A stretch of 64,000 nucleotides of DNA from Psychrobacter frigidicola (GTDB lineage Bacteria; Pseudomonadota; Gammaproteobacteria; Pseudomonadales; Moraxellaceae). Shown in pieces: positions 40,029 to 49,078 of the stretch; the stretch's first letter is position 1, and every line of letters begins with the position of its first letter. A program made the translations under genes and the position numbers. The DNA is taken from positions 186,001 to 250,000 of the forward strand of contig NZ_VORZ01000002.1 of NCBI RefSeq assembly GCF_007997305.1, written 5' to 3'. The notes beneath the pieces were generated by a model, which saw only the letters and a program-made list of their open reading frames with translations, had not been told where the DNA came from and did no database searches.

Positions 40029-41477
40029 ATGAAAGATAATTATGATTTAGTCGTTATTGGCGGCGGTCCTGGTGGTTATGTAGCCGCTATTCGTGCAGCT
40101 CAACTTGGTATGAGTGTGGCTTGTATCGAAAAACGTATTTATAAAGGCGAGCCTGCTCTTGGCGGTACTTGCTTAAACGTCGGTTGTATCCCATCAAAAG
40201 CGTTGCTTGACACTTCACATCGTTTTGAAGCCACTAAACATGACCTTGACGAGCACGGCATTAGCACTGGTGATGTCACTATCGATATCGAACAGATGAT
40301 TGGCCGTAAAGAAGCTATTGTCAAGCAATTGACTGGTGGTATTGAAGGTTTATTCAAAGGTAATGGTATCGATTGGCTACAAGGTTGGGGCACGTTACTC
40401 GACGGTAAAGGTAGCGATAAAAAAGTAAAATTTGTAGCTGATGATGATGCTGAGTCTACTATTACTGCAAAAAACGTTATTCTTGCGTCAGGTTCTATCC
40501 CTATCGATATTCCTGTTGCTAAAACTGATCATGACCGTATCGTTGACTCAACAGGTGCACTAGATTTTACTGAAACCCCTAAGCGTTTAGGTGTAATCGG
40601 TGCAGGCGTCATTGGTCTTGAGCTTGGTTCAGTCTGGCGTCGACTTGGTAGCGAAGTAGTCGTCTATGAAGCGCTACCTAGTTTTTTAGCTACTGCTGAT
40701 AAAGATATGGCTAAAGAAGCCGCTAAAATGTTCAAAAAACAAGGTCTTGATATCCGTGTTGATACCAAAGTTATCAAAGCTGAAGTCCAAGGTGATGAAG
40801 TCGTTGTTACTAGTGAAAACAAAGGCGAGTCATCAGAGCAGCGCTTTGATAAGCTAATCGTTTGTGTTGGTCGCCGTGCCTATTCTGAAAAGTTACTTGG
40901 TGAAGACAGCGGTATCAAACTAACTGAACGTGGTTTGATTGATGTTGATGACCAGTGCAAAACTAATCTTGATGGTGTTTATGCTATCGGTGATTTAGTA
41001 CGTGGCCCAATGCTTGCGCATAAAGCATCGGAAGAAGGCATCATGGCCGTTGAGCGTATGCATGGCGAAAAAGCGCAAATCAACTATGATACTATCATCA
41101 ACGTGATTTATACTCATCCAGAAATTGCATGGGTAGGTTTGACTGAACAAGAAGCAACTGATGCAGGTTATGAAGTTAAAACCGGTTCATTTAACCTAGC
41201 CGCTAACGGTCGTGCGCTGGCTCAAAGCGAAGCTGAAGGCTCTATCAAAGTTGTAGCTGATGCCAAAACTGATCGCCTGCTAGGTATGCATGCTATCGCA
41301 GCTGGTGCTGGTGATATCGTTCATCAAGGTATGATTGCGATGGAGTTTGTCTCTAGTATTGAGGATTTGCAGCTAATGACTTTTGCACATCCAACGATAT
41401 CAGAAGCAGTACATGAAGCCGCTTTATCAGCTGATGGTCGTCCTATCCATGCTATTCAGCGCAAAAAACGTAAATAA
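40029..41477 (+). CDS. lpdA: dihydrolipoyl dehydrogenase (E3)
   Basis: Lpd reoxidises the lipoyl arm with FAD and NAD. The 482-residue product has the N-terminal [15 protein letters not shown] motif, the redox disulfide C48/C53 in [13 protein letters not shown], an NAD-binding [14 protein letters not shown], and the C-terminal active-site block [16 protein letters not shown] 40029 with GGAAG upstream is preferred to a longer unsupported frame from 39972. Being inside the suc block suggests it mainly serves 2-oxoglutarate dehydrogenase, as for LpdG in Pseudomonas. Confidence 0.96.
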   Translation: MKDNYDLVVIGGGPGGYVAAIRAAQLGMSVACIEKRIYKGEPALGGTCLNVGCIPSKALLDTSHRFEATKHDLDEHGISTGDVTIDIEQMIGRKEAIVKQLTGGIEGLFKGNGIDWLQGWGTLLDGKGSDKKVKFVADDDAESTITAKNVILASGSIPIDIPVAKTDHDRIVDSTGALDFTETPKRLGVIGAGVIGLELGSVWRRLGSEVVVYEALPSFLATADKDMAKEAAKMFKKQGLDIRVDTKVIKAEVQGDEVVVTSENKGESSEQRFDKLIVCVGRRAYSEKLLGEDSGIKLTERGLIDVDDQCKTNLDGVYAIGDLVRGPMLAHKASEEGIMAVERMHGEKAQINYDTIINVIYTHPEIAWVGLTEQEATDAGYEVKTGSFNLAANGRALAQSEAEGSIKVVADAKTDRLLGMHAIAAGAGDIVHQGMIAMEFVSSIEDLQLMTFAHPTISEAVHEAALSADGRPIHAIQRKKRK

Positions 41478-41614
41478 GCAGTAAGTTATAATCTGACAAG
41501 GTAATAGTATTCGCTATTATGAGTGCTATTATCCTGTTAAAAGTGCGACAGATAACTATTGCCGCGCACTTACTTTCACTTTTTATTAATTGTAAAAAAT
41601 AAAGGATACAATCA

Positions 41615-42781
41615 ATGAATTTACACGAGTATCAAGCAAAAGAGCTATTAAAAAGCTACGGTTTGCCGATTCAAGAAGGCATTATTGCCCATAATGGCGA
41701 CGAAGCTGCTGCTGCCTTTGACAAAACCCCAACCGACATCGCCGTTATCAAAGCTCAAGTACATGCTGGTGGCCGTGGTAAAGCGGGTGGCGTAAAGCTG
41801 GTTAAAACTCGCGAAGAAGCCAAGCAAGTTGCTGAAGAATTAATCGGCACTAACTTAGTAACTTTCCAAACTGACGCTGATGGTCAACCAGTCAACTTCG
41901 TATTGGTTGCAGAAGATATGTACCCAGTACAAACTGAGCTATATCTTGGTGCTGTTGTCGACCGTTCTAGCCAACGCGTGACGTTCATGGCATCAACTGA
42001 AGGCGGCGTTGATATTGAAGAAGTGGCCAATGAAACGCCAGAAAAAATCTTCAGTGTTAATGTGGATCCATTAGTGGGCCTTATGCCTTACCAAGCGCGC
42101 GAAGTTGCGTTCAAATTGGGTATGGAAGGCAAACAAATCAATCAGTTCGTTAAAATTATGACTGGTGCTTATCAAGCCTTTATAGAAAACGATATCGAAA
42201 TGATTGAAATCAACCCACTAGCGGTTCGTGAAAATGGCGAGATTGTTTGTGTTGATGGCAAAATTGGTATCGACTCAAACGCTTTATATCGTTTGCCTAA
42301 AATTGCTGCACTACAAGACAAATCACAAGAAAATGAGCGTGAGCTTAAAGCTGCTGAATTTGATTTAAACTATGTTGCTCTAGATGGTAACATCGGTTGT
42401 ATGGTTAATGGTGCCGGTCTTGCAATGGCGACCATGGACATCATCAAATTGTATGGCGGCAAGCCTGCTAACTTCTTGGACGTTGGCGGCGGGGCAACTA
42501 AAGATCGCGTTGTTGAAGCCTTCAAAATTATTCTTGAAGACAGCAGCGTTGAAGGCGTTTTAATTAACATCTTCGGTGGTATCGTACGTTGTGACATGAT
42601 TGCAGAAGCTATTATCGCTGCAGTTAAAGAAGTTGACGTAAAAGTTCCTGTTGTTGTGCGCCTAGAAGGTAACAACGCTGAGCTAGGTATTAAGATTCTA
42701 GAAGAGTCTGGACTTAAGCTTACTTCAGCACAAGGCCTATCAGACGCTGCACACAAAATTGTCGACGCTGTTAAAGCATAG
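41615..42781 (+). CDS. sucC: succinyl-CoA synthetase beta subunit SucC
   Basis: SucC and SucD convert succinyl-CoA to succinate with ATP (or GTP) formation. This 388-residue beta subunit has the ATP-grasp N-terminal half with [17 protein letters not shown], the IEINPLAV metal-binding segment and the C-terminal CoA-ligase-like half ([13 protein letters not shown]). The length is exactly typical. It starts with the standard [18 protein letters not shown] precedes the ATG. Confidence 0.97.
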   Translation: MNLHEYQAKELLKSYGLPIQEGIIAHNGDEAAAAFDKTPTDIAVIKAQVHAGGRGKAGGVKLVKTREEAKQVAEELIGTNLVTFQTDADGQPVNFVLVAEDMYPVQTELYLGAVVDRSSQRVTFMASTEGGVDIEEVANETPEKIFSVNVDPLVGLMPYQAREVAFKLGMEGKQINQFVKIMTGAYQAFIENDIEMIEINPLAVRENGEIVCVDGKIGIDSNALYRLPKIAALQDKSQENERELKAAEFDLNYVALDGNIGCMVNGAGLAMATMDIIKLYGGKPANFLDVGGGATKDRVVEAFKIILEDSSVEGVLINIFGGIVRCDMIAEAIIAAVKEVDVKVPVVVRLEGNNAELGIKILEESGLKLTSAQGLSDAAHKIVDAVKA

Positions 42782-42791
42782 TAGCCAACGC

Positions 42792-42865
42792 GTAATAGCA
42801 GTAGCTTAGTTATTAATATTTATTGCTCGATTTGATAAGTAGTTCGATAGCTAAGCGGCTATTAC
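42792..42865 (+). other. two-part inverted repeat between sucC and sucD
   Basis: GTAATAGC (42792-42799) pairs with GCTATTAC (42858-42865), and inside it GCTTAG (42804-42809) pairs with CTAAGC (42851-42856). Together they can fold most of the 111-bp intercistronic gap into one arm. There is no T-run; function unknown. Confidence 0.6.
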
Positions 42866-42892
42866 AAGACAACCGAATACAAGGAAAAAATA

Positions 42893-43768
42893 ATGAGTGT
42901 ATTAATTGATAAAAACACCAAAGTATTGGTCCAGGGTTTTACTGGTAAAAACGGTACGTTCCACTCAGAACAAGCCATCGAATACGGTACTAAAGTTGTC
43001 GGCGGCGTAACGCCAGGTAAAGGCGGTCAAACGCATTTAGGTTTGCCAGTTTTCAACACTATGTCTGAAGCCATGGAAGCTACCCAAGCCGACGCTTCTG
43101 TTATCTACGTACCGGCTCCATTCGTACTAGATTCTATCGTTGAAGCGATAGATGCTGGTGTGAAGCTGATCGTAGTGATTACTGAAGGCGTACCGACTCT
43201 CGACATGCTAAAAGCCAAACGCTATCTTGAAGAAGCTGGCGATGTGCGTTTAGTGGGTCCTAACTGCCCAGGCGTTATCACTCCAGGCGAATGTAAAATT
43301 GGTATCATGCCAGGTCATATCCATATGCCAGGTAAAGTGGGTATTATCTCACGCTCTGGTACGTTGACTTATGAAGCCGTCGCTCAGACTACTAAGCTTG
43401 GTTTTGGTCAATCAACTTGTATCGGTATCGGTGGTGATCCTATCCCTGGTATGAACCAGATTGATGCGTTGAAACTGTTCCAAGAAGATCCACAAACAGA
43501 AGCTATTATACTAATCGGTGAGATTGGTGGTACTGCTGAAGAAGAAGCTGCAGCTTACATTAAAGACCATGTAACCAAGCCAGTTGTTGGTTATATCGCT
43601 GGTGTTACTGCTCCTGAAGGCAAGCGTATGGGTCATGCCGGCGCTATCATCTCAGGCGGTCAAGGTACTGCTGAAGAGAAGTTCAAAGCCTTTGAAGCTG
43701 CTGGAATCGCTTATACGCGTGACCCTTCTAAACTTGGTGACAAGCTAAAAGAAGTGACTGGTTGGTAG
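42893..43768 (+). CDS. sucD: succinyl-CoA synthetase alpha subunit SucD
   Basis: SucD carries the phosphohistidine intermediate: H248 in [12 protein letters not shown]. The N-terminal CoA-binding Rossmann part has [20 protein letters not shown] and the [20 protein letters not shown] block is complete. The length of 291 is normal. It forms the end of the suc run; a strong terminator follows 50 bp later, directly before galE. Confidence 0.97.
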   Translation: MSVLIDKNTKVLVQGFTGKNGTFHSEQAIEYGTKVVGGVTPGKGGQTHLGLPVFNTMSEAMEATQADASVIYVPAPFVLDSIVEAIDAGVKLIVVITEGVPTLDMLKAKRYLEEAGDVRLVGPNCPGVITPGECKIGIMPGHIHMPGKVGIISRSGTLTYEAVAQTTKLGFGQSTCIGIGGDPIPGMNQIDALKLFQEDPQTEAIILIGEIGGTAEEEAAAYIKDHVTKPVVGYIAGVTAPEGKRMGHAGAIISGGQGTAEEKFKAFEAAGIAYTRDPSKLGDKLKEVTGW

Positions 43769-43806
43769 TATAGACAGAAGTCTATTATTTAACTACTAAA
43801 ACCGTA

Positions 43807-43835
43807 TTGAAAAACATCAAGGACACCCCTACAAT
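43807..43835 (+). promoter_or_regulatory. candidate sigma-70 promoter for galE embedded in the sucD terminator
   Basis: TTGAAA (43807-43812) and TACAAT (43830-43835) each match five of six consensus bases and are separated by exactly 17 bp. The -10 box is the complete loop of the terminator hairpin. Initiation would fall near 43842, giving a leader of about 30 bases before galE. Confidence 0.6.
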
Positions 43836-43851
43836 GGGGTGTCTTTTTTTT
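43820..43851 (+). terminator. sucD terminator (overlaps candidate galE promoter)
   Basis: GACACCCC (43822-43829) pairs with GGGGTGTC (43836-43843) around a 6-base loop TACAAT, followed by eight T. It is a strong rho-independent terminator for the suc operon. Its T-run ends only 22 bp before the galE ATG. Confidence 0.93.
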
Positions 43852-43873
43852 GAAAATTGTTCGGGATAATGGC

Positions 43874-44902
43874 ATGAAAAATAAAATATTAGTAACAGGC
43901 GGTGCAGGGTATATCGGTTCTCATACTTGTATTGCTTTGCATCAAGCAGGTTATGATATCGTTATCTATGACAATCTATCTAATAGTAGTCGTGAGGCTA
44001 TTAATCGTGTCTCTAAGCTGATTGGTGAGTCAATAGAGTTTATCCAAGGCGATATCCGCGACAGTGAATTGCTCAAACAAGTATTCACTAAATACGATTT
44101 TTTTGGGGTGATTCATTTTGCTGGACTCAAAGCCGTTGGTGAATCTGTTGCCAAGCCTTTGATGTATTATAATAATAACGTGAGCGGTACGATTACCTTG
44201 CTTGAGGTCATGACAGAATATAAGGTCAAAAATTTCATTTTCTCATCATCTGCTACGGTCTATGGCGACCCTGAAATGCTTCCTATAGATGAGAAATCAC
44301 CACGCTCTTGTACCAACCCTTATGGTCAAAGCAAACTAGTGGTTGAACATATTTTAGAAGGTTTGGCCGTCGCTGATAGCACATGGAATTTAGTCACGCT
44401 TCGATACTTTAATCCAGTCGGGGCGCATGAATCAGGTCAGATTGGTGAAGATCCCAACGATATACCCAATAATTTAATGCCTTATATTTCCCAAGTTGCG
44501 GTAGGTAAACTTGCTAAGTTAAGTATCTTTGGTAATGACTATCCGACTGTTGATGGTACTGGCGTCCGTGACTATATTCATGTGACTGACTTAGCAGCAG
44601 GTCATGTGGCAGCCTTGAACTATTTAGAGCAGCAAGTTTTACCAGTAGGATTTTTACCGATTAATCTTGGTAGCGGAAAAGGTAGCTCAGTATTAGAGCT
44701 GGTCACTGCTTTTACTGAGGTTACTGGGCAGAATATTCCTTATCAGTTCGCCCCGCGCCGTGCTGGTGATATTGCTAGCTGTTATGCCAGTGCGGATAAA
44801 GCACAAGCGTTGTTAGGCTGGGAGGCAAAGCTGTCTATTACTGATATGTGCCAAGATACTTGGCGCTGGCAAAGTATGAATCCTAATGGTTACCAATCGT
44901 AA
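43874..44902 (+). CDS. galE: UDP-glucose 4-epimerase GalE
   Basis: GalE interconverts UDP-glucose and UDP-galactose using bound NAD. The 342-residue extended-SDR protein has the NAD motif GGAGYIGSH near residue 9, the serine cluster SSSATVYG, and the catalytic pair Y150-x3-K154 in NPYGQSK. The C-terminal GSGKGSSVLELV and PRRAGDIASCYAS blocks are standard. ATG 43874 is used; a longer TTG frame from 43850 begins inside the terminator T-run. With galU, pgi, ugd-like and pgm it forms a nucleotide-sugar block feeding cell-surface glycans. UDP-GlcNAc epimerase (Gne) activity cannot be excluded. Confidence 0.93.
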   Translation: MKNKILVTGGAGYIGSHTCIALHQAGYDIVIYDNLSNSSREAINRVSKLIGESIEFIQGDIRDSELLKQVFTKYDFFGVIHFAGLKAVGESVAKPLMYYNNNVSGTITLLEVMTEYKVKNFIFSSSATVYGDPEMLPIDEKSPRSCTNPYGQSKLVVEHILEGLAVADSTWNLVTLRYFNPVGAHESGQIGEDPNDIPNNLMPYISQVAVGKLAKLSIFGNDYPTVDGTGVRDYIHVTDLAAGHVAALNYLEQQVLPVGFLPINLGSGKGSSVLELVTAFTEVTGQNIPYQFAPRRAGDIASCYASADKAQALLGWEAKLSITDMCQDTWRWQSMNPNGYQS

Positions 44903-44988
44903 AAAATATCGTAGCACTGATTGCATCTTATTGACTTAATAATTTATTATTGAGATTCACTTTATCCTATTAATGTAGCCTTATCACT

Positions 44989-45870
44989 ATGAAGAAAATC
45001 ACTCATGCCGTTATTCCTGTCGCAGGTTTTGGTACGCGTATGTTGCCACTATCTAAGTCCGTACCTAAAGAGTTATTGCCACTAGGCAACCGTCCGGCTA
45101 TTCATTATGTGGTCGAAGAGGCCATAGCTGCGGGTATTAAGCATATCGTGCTGGTTGGTCATGCGCAAAAAAGTGCTATTGAAAACTACTTTGATATGAA
45201 TGCTGAGCTTGATAATCAATTGCGTCATAAAGGTAAAGACGAGCTGGCTGATAGCTTAAACTGGCTGCCAGAAGATGTGACGGTATCGATGATACGTCAA
45301 GGTAAAGCGCTGGGTTTAGGTCATGCAGTATTAGCAGCACGTCCCATTATCGGTGAGCATGATTTTGCGGTGCTATTACCTGATGTAGTCCTTGATCCGT
45401 TCATTACTGATATGCGTAAAAATAATTTGGCCTTTATGTTGGCTGAATTTGCCAATAACAATCATTCACAAATACTAGTGGATAAGGTCGCTGATAGCGA
45501 AGTACATAAGTACGGTATCGCTAAGCTTAGTGAGGGTAGTGATTTTAATGAGATTAATGCATCTACCGACGCTAATGCTAGCTTCAAGGTAGCCGGTTTT
45601 ATTGAAAAACCTAGCCTAGCAGACGCGCCTTCACGCTTGGCAGTGGTTGGACGCTATGTATTTAGCAATAAAATATTCGATTATTTAGTCAATACTACAG
45701 CGTCTGTTGGTGGTGAAATTCAGCTAACCGATGCTATTGATGCGCTAATTAGTCAACACGGCGTCGATGTGACCACTATGGTTGGTGACAGTTATGATGC
45801 TGGTGATATGCGCTCTTATATGCAGGCCTTTATCTATTTCGCCGAACGCCAATTAGCTACTAATGAGTAA
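44989..45870 (+). CDS. galU: UTP-glucose-1-phosphate uridylyltransferase GalU
   Basis: GalU makes UDP-glucose from UTP and glucose 1-phosphate. The 293-residue product has the nucleotidyltransferase signature VAGFGTRMLPLSKSVPKELL, the VDKPAIHYVVEEA-like block (here NRPAIHYVVEEA), and the GFIEKPSLADAPS segment typical of bacterial GalU. It ends with an 8-bp overlap into pgi, so translation is probably coupled. It supplies UDP-glucose to GalE and, in relatives, to Ugd. Confidence 0.96.
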   Translation: MKKITHAVIPVAGFGTRMLPLSKSVPKELLPLGNRPAIHYVVEEAIAAGIKHIVLVGHAQKSAIENYFDMNAELDNQLRHKGKDELADSLNWLPEDVTVSMIRQGKALGLGHAVLAARPIIGEHDFAVLLPDVVLDPFITDMRKNNLAFMLAEFANNNHSQILVDKVADSEVHKYGIAKLSEGSDFNEINASTDANASFKVAGFIEKPSLADAPSRLAVVGRYVFSNKIFDYLVNTTASVGGEIQLTDAIDALISQHGVDVTTMVGDSYDAGDMRSYMQAFIYFAERQLATNE

Positions 45871-47524
45871 AACCATGCCTTTAAAGCCATATAAAAGTGC
45901 GAGCCACTCTAAGCACTGGACTCAATTGCAAAAACTGGCCGAGCAAAAGTGGTCAATTGCTGCTTTATTTACGCAAGATGAGACCCGTACTGAGCGCTTT
46001 AGTGCCCAAGCTGGGGCGCTGTATATGGATTACAGTAAACAATGTATTGATGATACAGTGCTGGTGGGTTTATTAGACTTGGCCAATAGTGGTGATTTAG
46101 CCGCCCGTATTAAGGCGCTACTACAAGGTGCCATGGTTAATACCAGTGAAGAGCGTGCTGCTTTGCATACAGCTCTACGTCTACCGGCTACGGCTACTTT
46201 GCAAGTGGGCAATCAAGATGTGGTTGCTGATGTACATCATAGTCTGGCGCGAGTTGAGCGTCTATCCGCGCGTGTCCGCAGTGGCTCTTGGCGGGGGTTT
46301 TCCGGTAAGGCAATTACCGATGTGGTCAACATTGGCGTTGGTGGTTCTGACTTAGGGCCACTAATGGCAGCTACTGCGCTTGATGAGTGGACAGATACTG
46401 ATGTCGTCGTACATTTCGTCTCCAATATGGATGGCAGTCAGCTCGATAATTTACTCAAACGTTTAAGTGCTGAGACCACGCTGTTTATCATTTCTTCTAA
46501 GTCTTTTGGAACTGTCGATACCCTCTCTAACGCTAAGACAGCGTTATCGTGGTTACTCGCTACTGCCACCTTGCGTGCGGGCACTAAAGACAGTGTGTTA
46601 CGCCGGCACTTTATTGGTATCTCGGCAAATAGTGAAAAAATGAATGCATGGGGTATTCACCCTGAGCATCAGTTACAGCTCTGGGATTGGGTTGGCGGGC
46701 GTTTTTCCTTATGGTCAGCGATTGGACTAGCAATTGCTATTCGTATTGGTATGACGCAGTTTCGGGAGTTGCTAGCAGGCGCACACAGTATGGATGTGCA
46801 TTTTGCCAACGCTGATTTTGCTAATAACTTACCGGTATTATTAGGTTTACTGGCCGTTTGGAACAGTACCTTTTTACATATTCATGCCCATACCGTGCTG
46901 CCTTATGACGGGCGTCTAAGCTTTTTACCCAGTTATCTAACGCAGCTTGAGATGGAAAGTAATGGCAAGTCGGTCACCCATGATGGCGAACGGGTTGACT
47001 ATGACACTTGCCCGATTTTATGGGGTGAAATTGGCTCTAATGCTCAGCATGCTTTTTATCAGCTGCTACATCAAGGCACGCAACACGTCTCTTGTGATTT
47101 TATCGCTTGCGTGCGTCATTATAGTGATGAGGCGCAGAATGCTTCCCTGCAACAACAACATGAACTATCGCTGGCTAACTGTTTGGCTCAAAGTCGGGTG
47201 TTGGCCTTTGGCAATGCAGCTATCGCCGATACGGTTGCGGCTTCTGAGTCAGATAAATATAAGCACTATCGTGGCAACCAACCTTCGACTACCTTATTAA
47301 TCGATGAGTTGACCCCGCACAGTTTGGGAGCACTGGTTGCGTTATACGAGCATAAAGTCTACGTGATGGCTAGTATTTGGGATATCAATCCGTTCGATCA
47401 ATGGGGGGTTGAGATGGGCAAGCAAATGGCAGAAACGGTTTATCAAGCGTTGCAACAGGACAGCAGCAGCGATTTTGATACCTCTACCAACCAACTGCTT
47501 GCGCATATTAGACAATTATCTTAA
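45863..47524 (+). CDS. pgi: glucose-6-phosphate isomerase
   Basis: Pgi interconverts glucose 6-phosphate and fructose 6-phosphate. The 553-residue product has the family motifs GVGGSDLGPLMA, SSKSFGTVDTLSNA (sugar-phosphate binding), WVGGRFSLWSAIGL (signature), GSNAQHAFYQLLHQG and a C-terminal INPFDQWGVEMGKQ with the catalytic lysine. In an organism where glycolysis may be absent it would supply glucose 6-phosphate to the phosphoglucomutase/GalU branch. It overlaps galU by 8 bp; Met5 at 45875 is an alternative start. Confidence 0.95.
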   Translation: MSKTMPLKPYKSASHSKHWTQLQKLAEQKWSIAALFTQDETRTERFSAQAGALYMDYSKQCIDDTVLVGLLDLANSGDLAARIKALLQGAMVNTSEERAALHTALRLPATATLQVGNQDVVADVHHSLARVERLSARVRSGSWRGFSGKAITDVVNIGVGGSDLGPLMAATALDEWTDTDVVVHFVSNMDGSQLDNLLKRLSAETTLFIISSKSFGTVDTLSNAKTALSWLLATATLRAGTKDSVLRRHFIGISANSEKMNAWGIHPEHQLQLWDWVGGRFSLWSAIGLAIAIRIGMTQFRELLAGAHSMDVHFANADFANNLPVLLGLLAVWNSTFLHIHAHTVLPYDGRLSFLPSYLTQLEMESNGKSVTHDGERVDYDTCPILWGEIGSNAQHAFYQLLHQGTQHVSCDFIACVRHYSDEAQNASLQQQHELSLANCLAQSRVLAFGNAAIADTVAASESDKYKHYRGNQPSTTLLIDELTPHSLGALVALYEHKVYVMASIWDINPFDQWGVEMGKQMAETVYQALQQDSSSDFDTSTNQLLAHIRQLS

Positions 47525-47593
47525 TTTTTTAAAAAGGATAGCAAGTCATAGTTTAACTATTAATGAGTCATCATAAAATATAAAGGTAGTCCC

Positions 47594-48958
47594 ATGTCTT
47601 CTGAATCTATTCACAGCGCTAAGCAAATTACTCATAAGAAATCCAAAGTTTGCGTCATCATCGGCCATGATATTGAAGCCATTACCAGCGCCGTGGTGCT
47701 CGCAAGTTTAGGTCAAAAAGTGCACTTTTATGCTGACAGTGTACTACTCGAACAACAGCTAAAGCAGTATGGTTTTGAGCATCATTTGCAAGCGTTGTGG
47801 CAACTTTATGAGCAGCAGCAGTACATTATCAGTCGAGCGTTAACGAATAGTGCAGATGAGCTCATTCATATTTATGAAGCGCTGGAAACAACTAATGAGA
47901 CTGGCAGCAATCAAGTGGCTTTTTATTGGTTGTTTTTAGATAGTATCAAGTCAATATGGACAGATAATAGTTGGATAACGGCATTTAATCATAGTAATCA
48001 GCAGAACGTGCCGATTATTATGAGTGGCATTGGCGTTTTAGGACAGACGGCAAAATTGGCTGAGCAATTACAGCGTCCTTGGGTCTATTATGTGCCGTTC
48101 ATTTTTTTGCAGGATGGAGAAGCTTTTAGCTCAATGCTGACGCCCTCATTATGGCTGTTAGGTGAAAAAACTGCCGCGAGTGGCCAGCAACTGAGTGCCT
48201 TGCAGCCTTTAATACAACATGCACGTGCTTATCATTGTGCCGATATTGCGACTATTGAGTTTGCGCGTAGCAGCATCATGGCAATGTTGGCTACGCGCGT
48301 CAGCCTCATGAATGAGATGTCGCGCCTTGCCGACAGCCATCAGGTAGATATTCAGCAAGTCAGCCAAATTATGGGTTTAGATGAGCGTATTGGCAACAGT
48401 TATTTGCAGGCAGGATGGGGGTTTGGTGGTAATACTTTGCCTGCTGAGTTGTCTCAGCTTGAACAGTCTGGCCATACCAGTTGTGTGAAAATGCCTATTT
48501 TGCAAGCTGTGATGCATATTAATGAAGATCAAAAAGAGCTCATATTCCGCAAGTTTTGGCAATATTTTGATGGTTTTATTGATAATAAGACCGTAGTAAT
48601 TTGGGGCAGTAGTTATAAAGCGGGGTCAGGCCTTACTGCTGGATCTGCTATTCATCCATTATTAAACTTACTGTGGTCCTACAATATTACGACCCTTGTA
48701 TATAGTGATAAGTCACAATCTGAACTGACCGAGTTATATGATGAACAGCCACTATTGCAGCTAATCGATAGGCCCTATGAGCAGTTAGATATCGCGCAAG
48801 CTATCTTTATTATCAGCTGGTCACCCCAAGAAGCTCTTGATATTACGCAACTTAACCAACAAGCGATGCCCATATTCGATGCCCAGAATGCGCTAACGCG
48901 TCCACAAATTGACGCCTTAGTGGGTGATTATGTTGGTATTGGGCGGGCTAAATCATAG
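47594..48958 (+). CDS. UDP-glucose/GDP-mannose dehydrogenase-like protein lacking catalytic residues
   Basis: The 454-residue product aligns by eye along the whole length of UDP-glucose 6-dehydrogenase: an N-terminal Rossmann part, a central helical part, and a C-terminal UDP-binding part (VVIWGSSYKAGSGL). But key sites are altered. The catalytic-cysteine motif FGGSCFPKD reads FGGNTLPAE (residues 277-285), so Cys is Thr281 and the Lys is Ala. The catalytic lysine in the ATKISF-like helix is R235. The N-terminal GxGYVG loop reads GHDIEAI (24-30). Dehydrogenase activity is therefore unlikely. It sits where ugd lies in related galU-ugd-pgi blocks and is followed by a terminator. It may be a pseudoenzyme binding nucleotide sugar or a partner. 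Confidence 0.75.
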   Translation: MSSESIHSAKQITHKKSKVCVIIGHDIEAITSAVVLASLGQKVHFYADSVLLEQQLKQYGFEHHLQALWQLYEQQQYIISRALTNSADELIHIYEALETTNETGSNQVAFYWLFLDSIKSIWTDNSWITAFNHSNQQNVPIIMSGIGVLGQTAKLAEQLQRPWVYYVPFIFLQDGEAFSSMLTPSLWLLGEKTAASGQQLSALQPLIQHARAYHCADIATIEFARSSIMAMLATRVSLMNEMSRLADSHQVDIQQVSQIMGLDERIGNSYLQAGWGFGGNTLPAELSQLEQSGHTSCVKMPILQAVMHINEDQKELIFRKFWQYFDGFIDNKTVVIWGSSYKAGSGLTAGSAIHPLLNLLWSYNITTLVYSDKSQSELTELYDEQPLLQLIDRPYEQLDIAQAIFIISWSPQEALDITQLNQQAMPIFDAQNALTRPQIDALVGDYVGIGRAKS

Positions 48959-48993
48959 CCATTTGCTAAAAAATACACCATTGCAAAGACGTT

Positions 48994-49034
48994 AAAAAGC
49001 GCCCATTAGTTTATAGATTAATGGGCGCTTTTTT
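48994..49034. terminator. bidirectional terminator between ugd-like gene and pgm
   Basis: A perfect 15-bp stem (AAAAAGCGCCCATTA with its complement) closes a 10-base loop and has A- and T-runs on the two sides, serving the two convergent genes. Confidence 0.93.
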
Positions 49035-49078
49035 CTTGCAAGTTATTCAATATAGTTGTAGGTTATTAAAATTAATTG

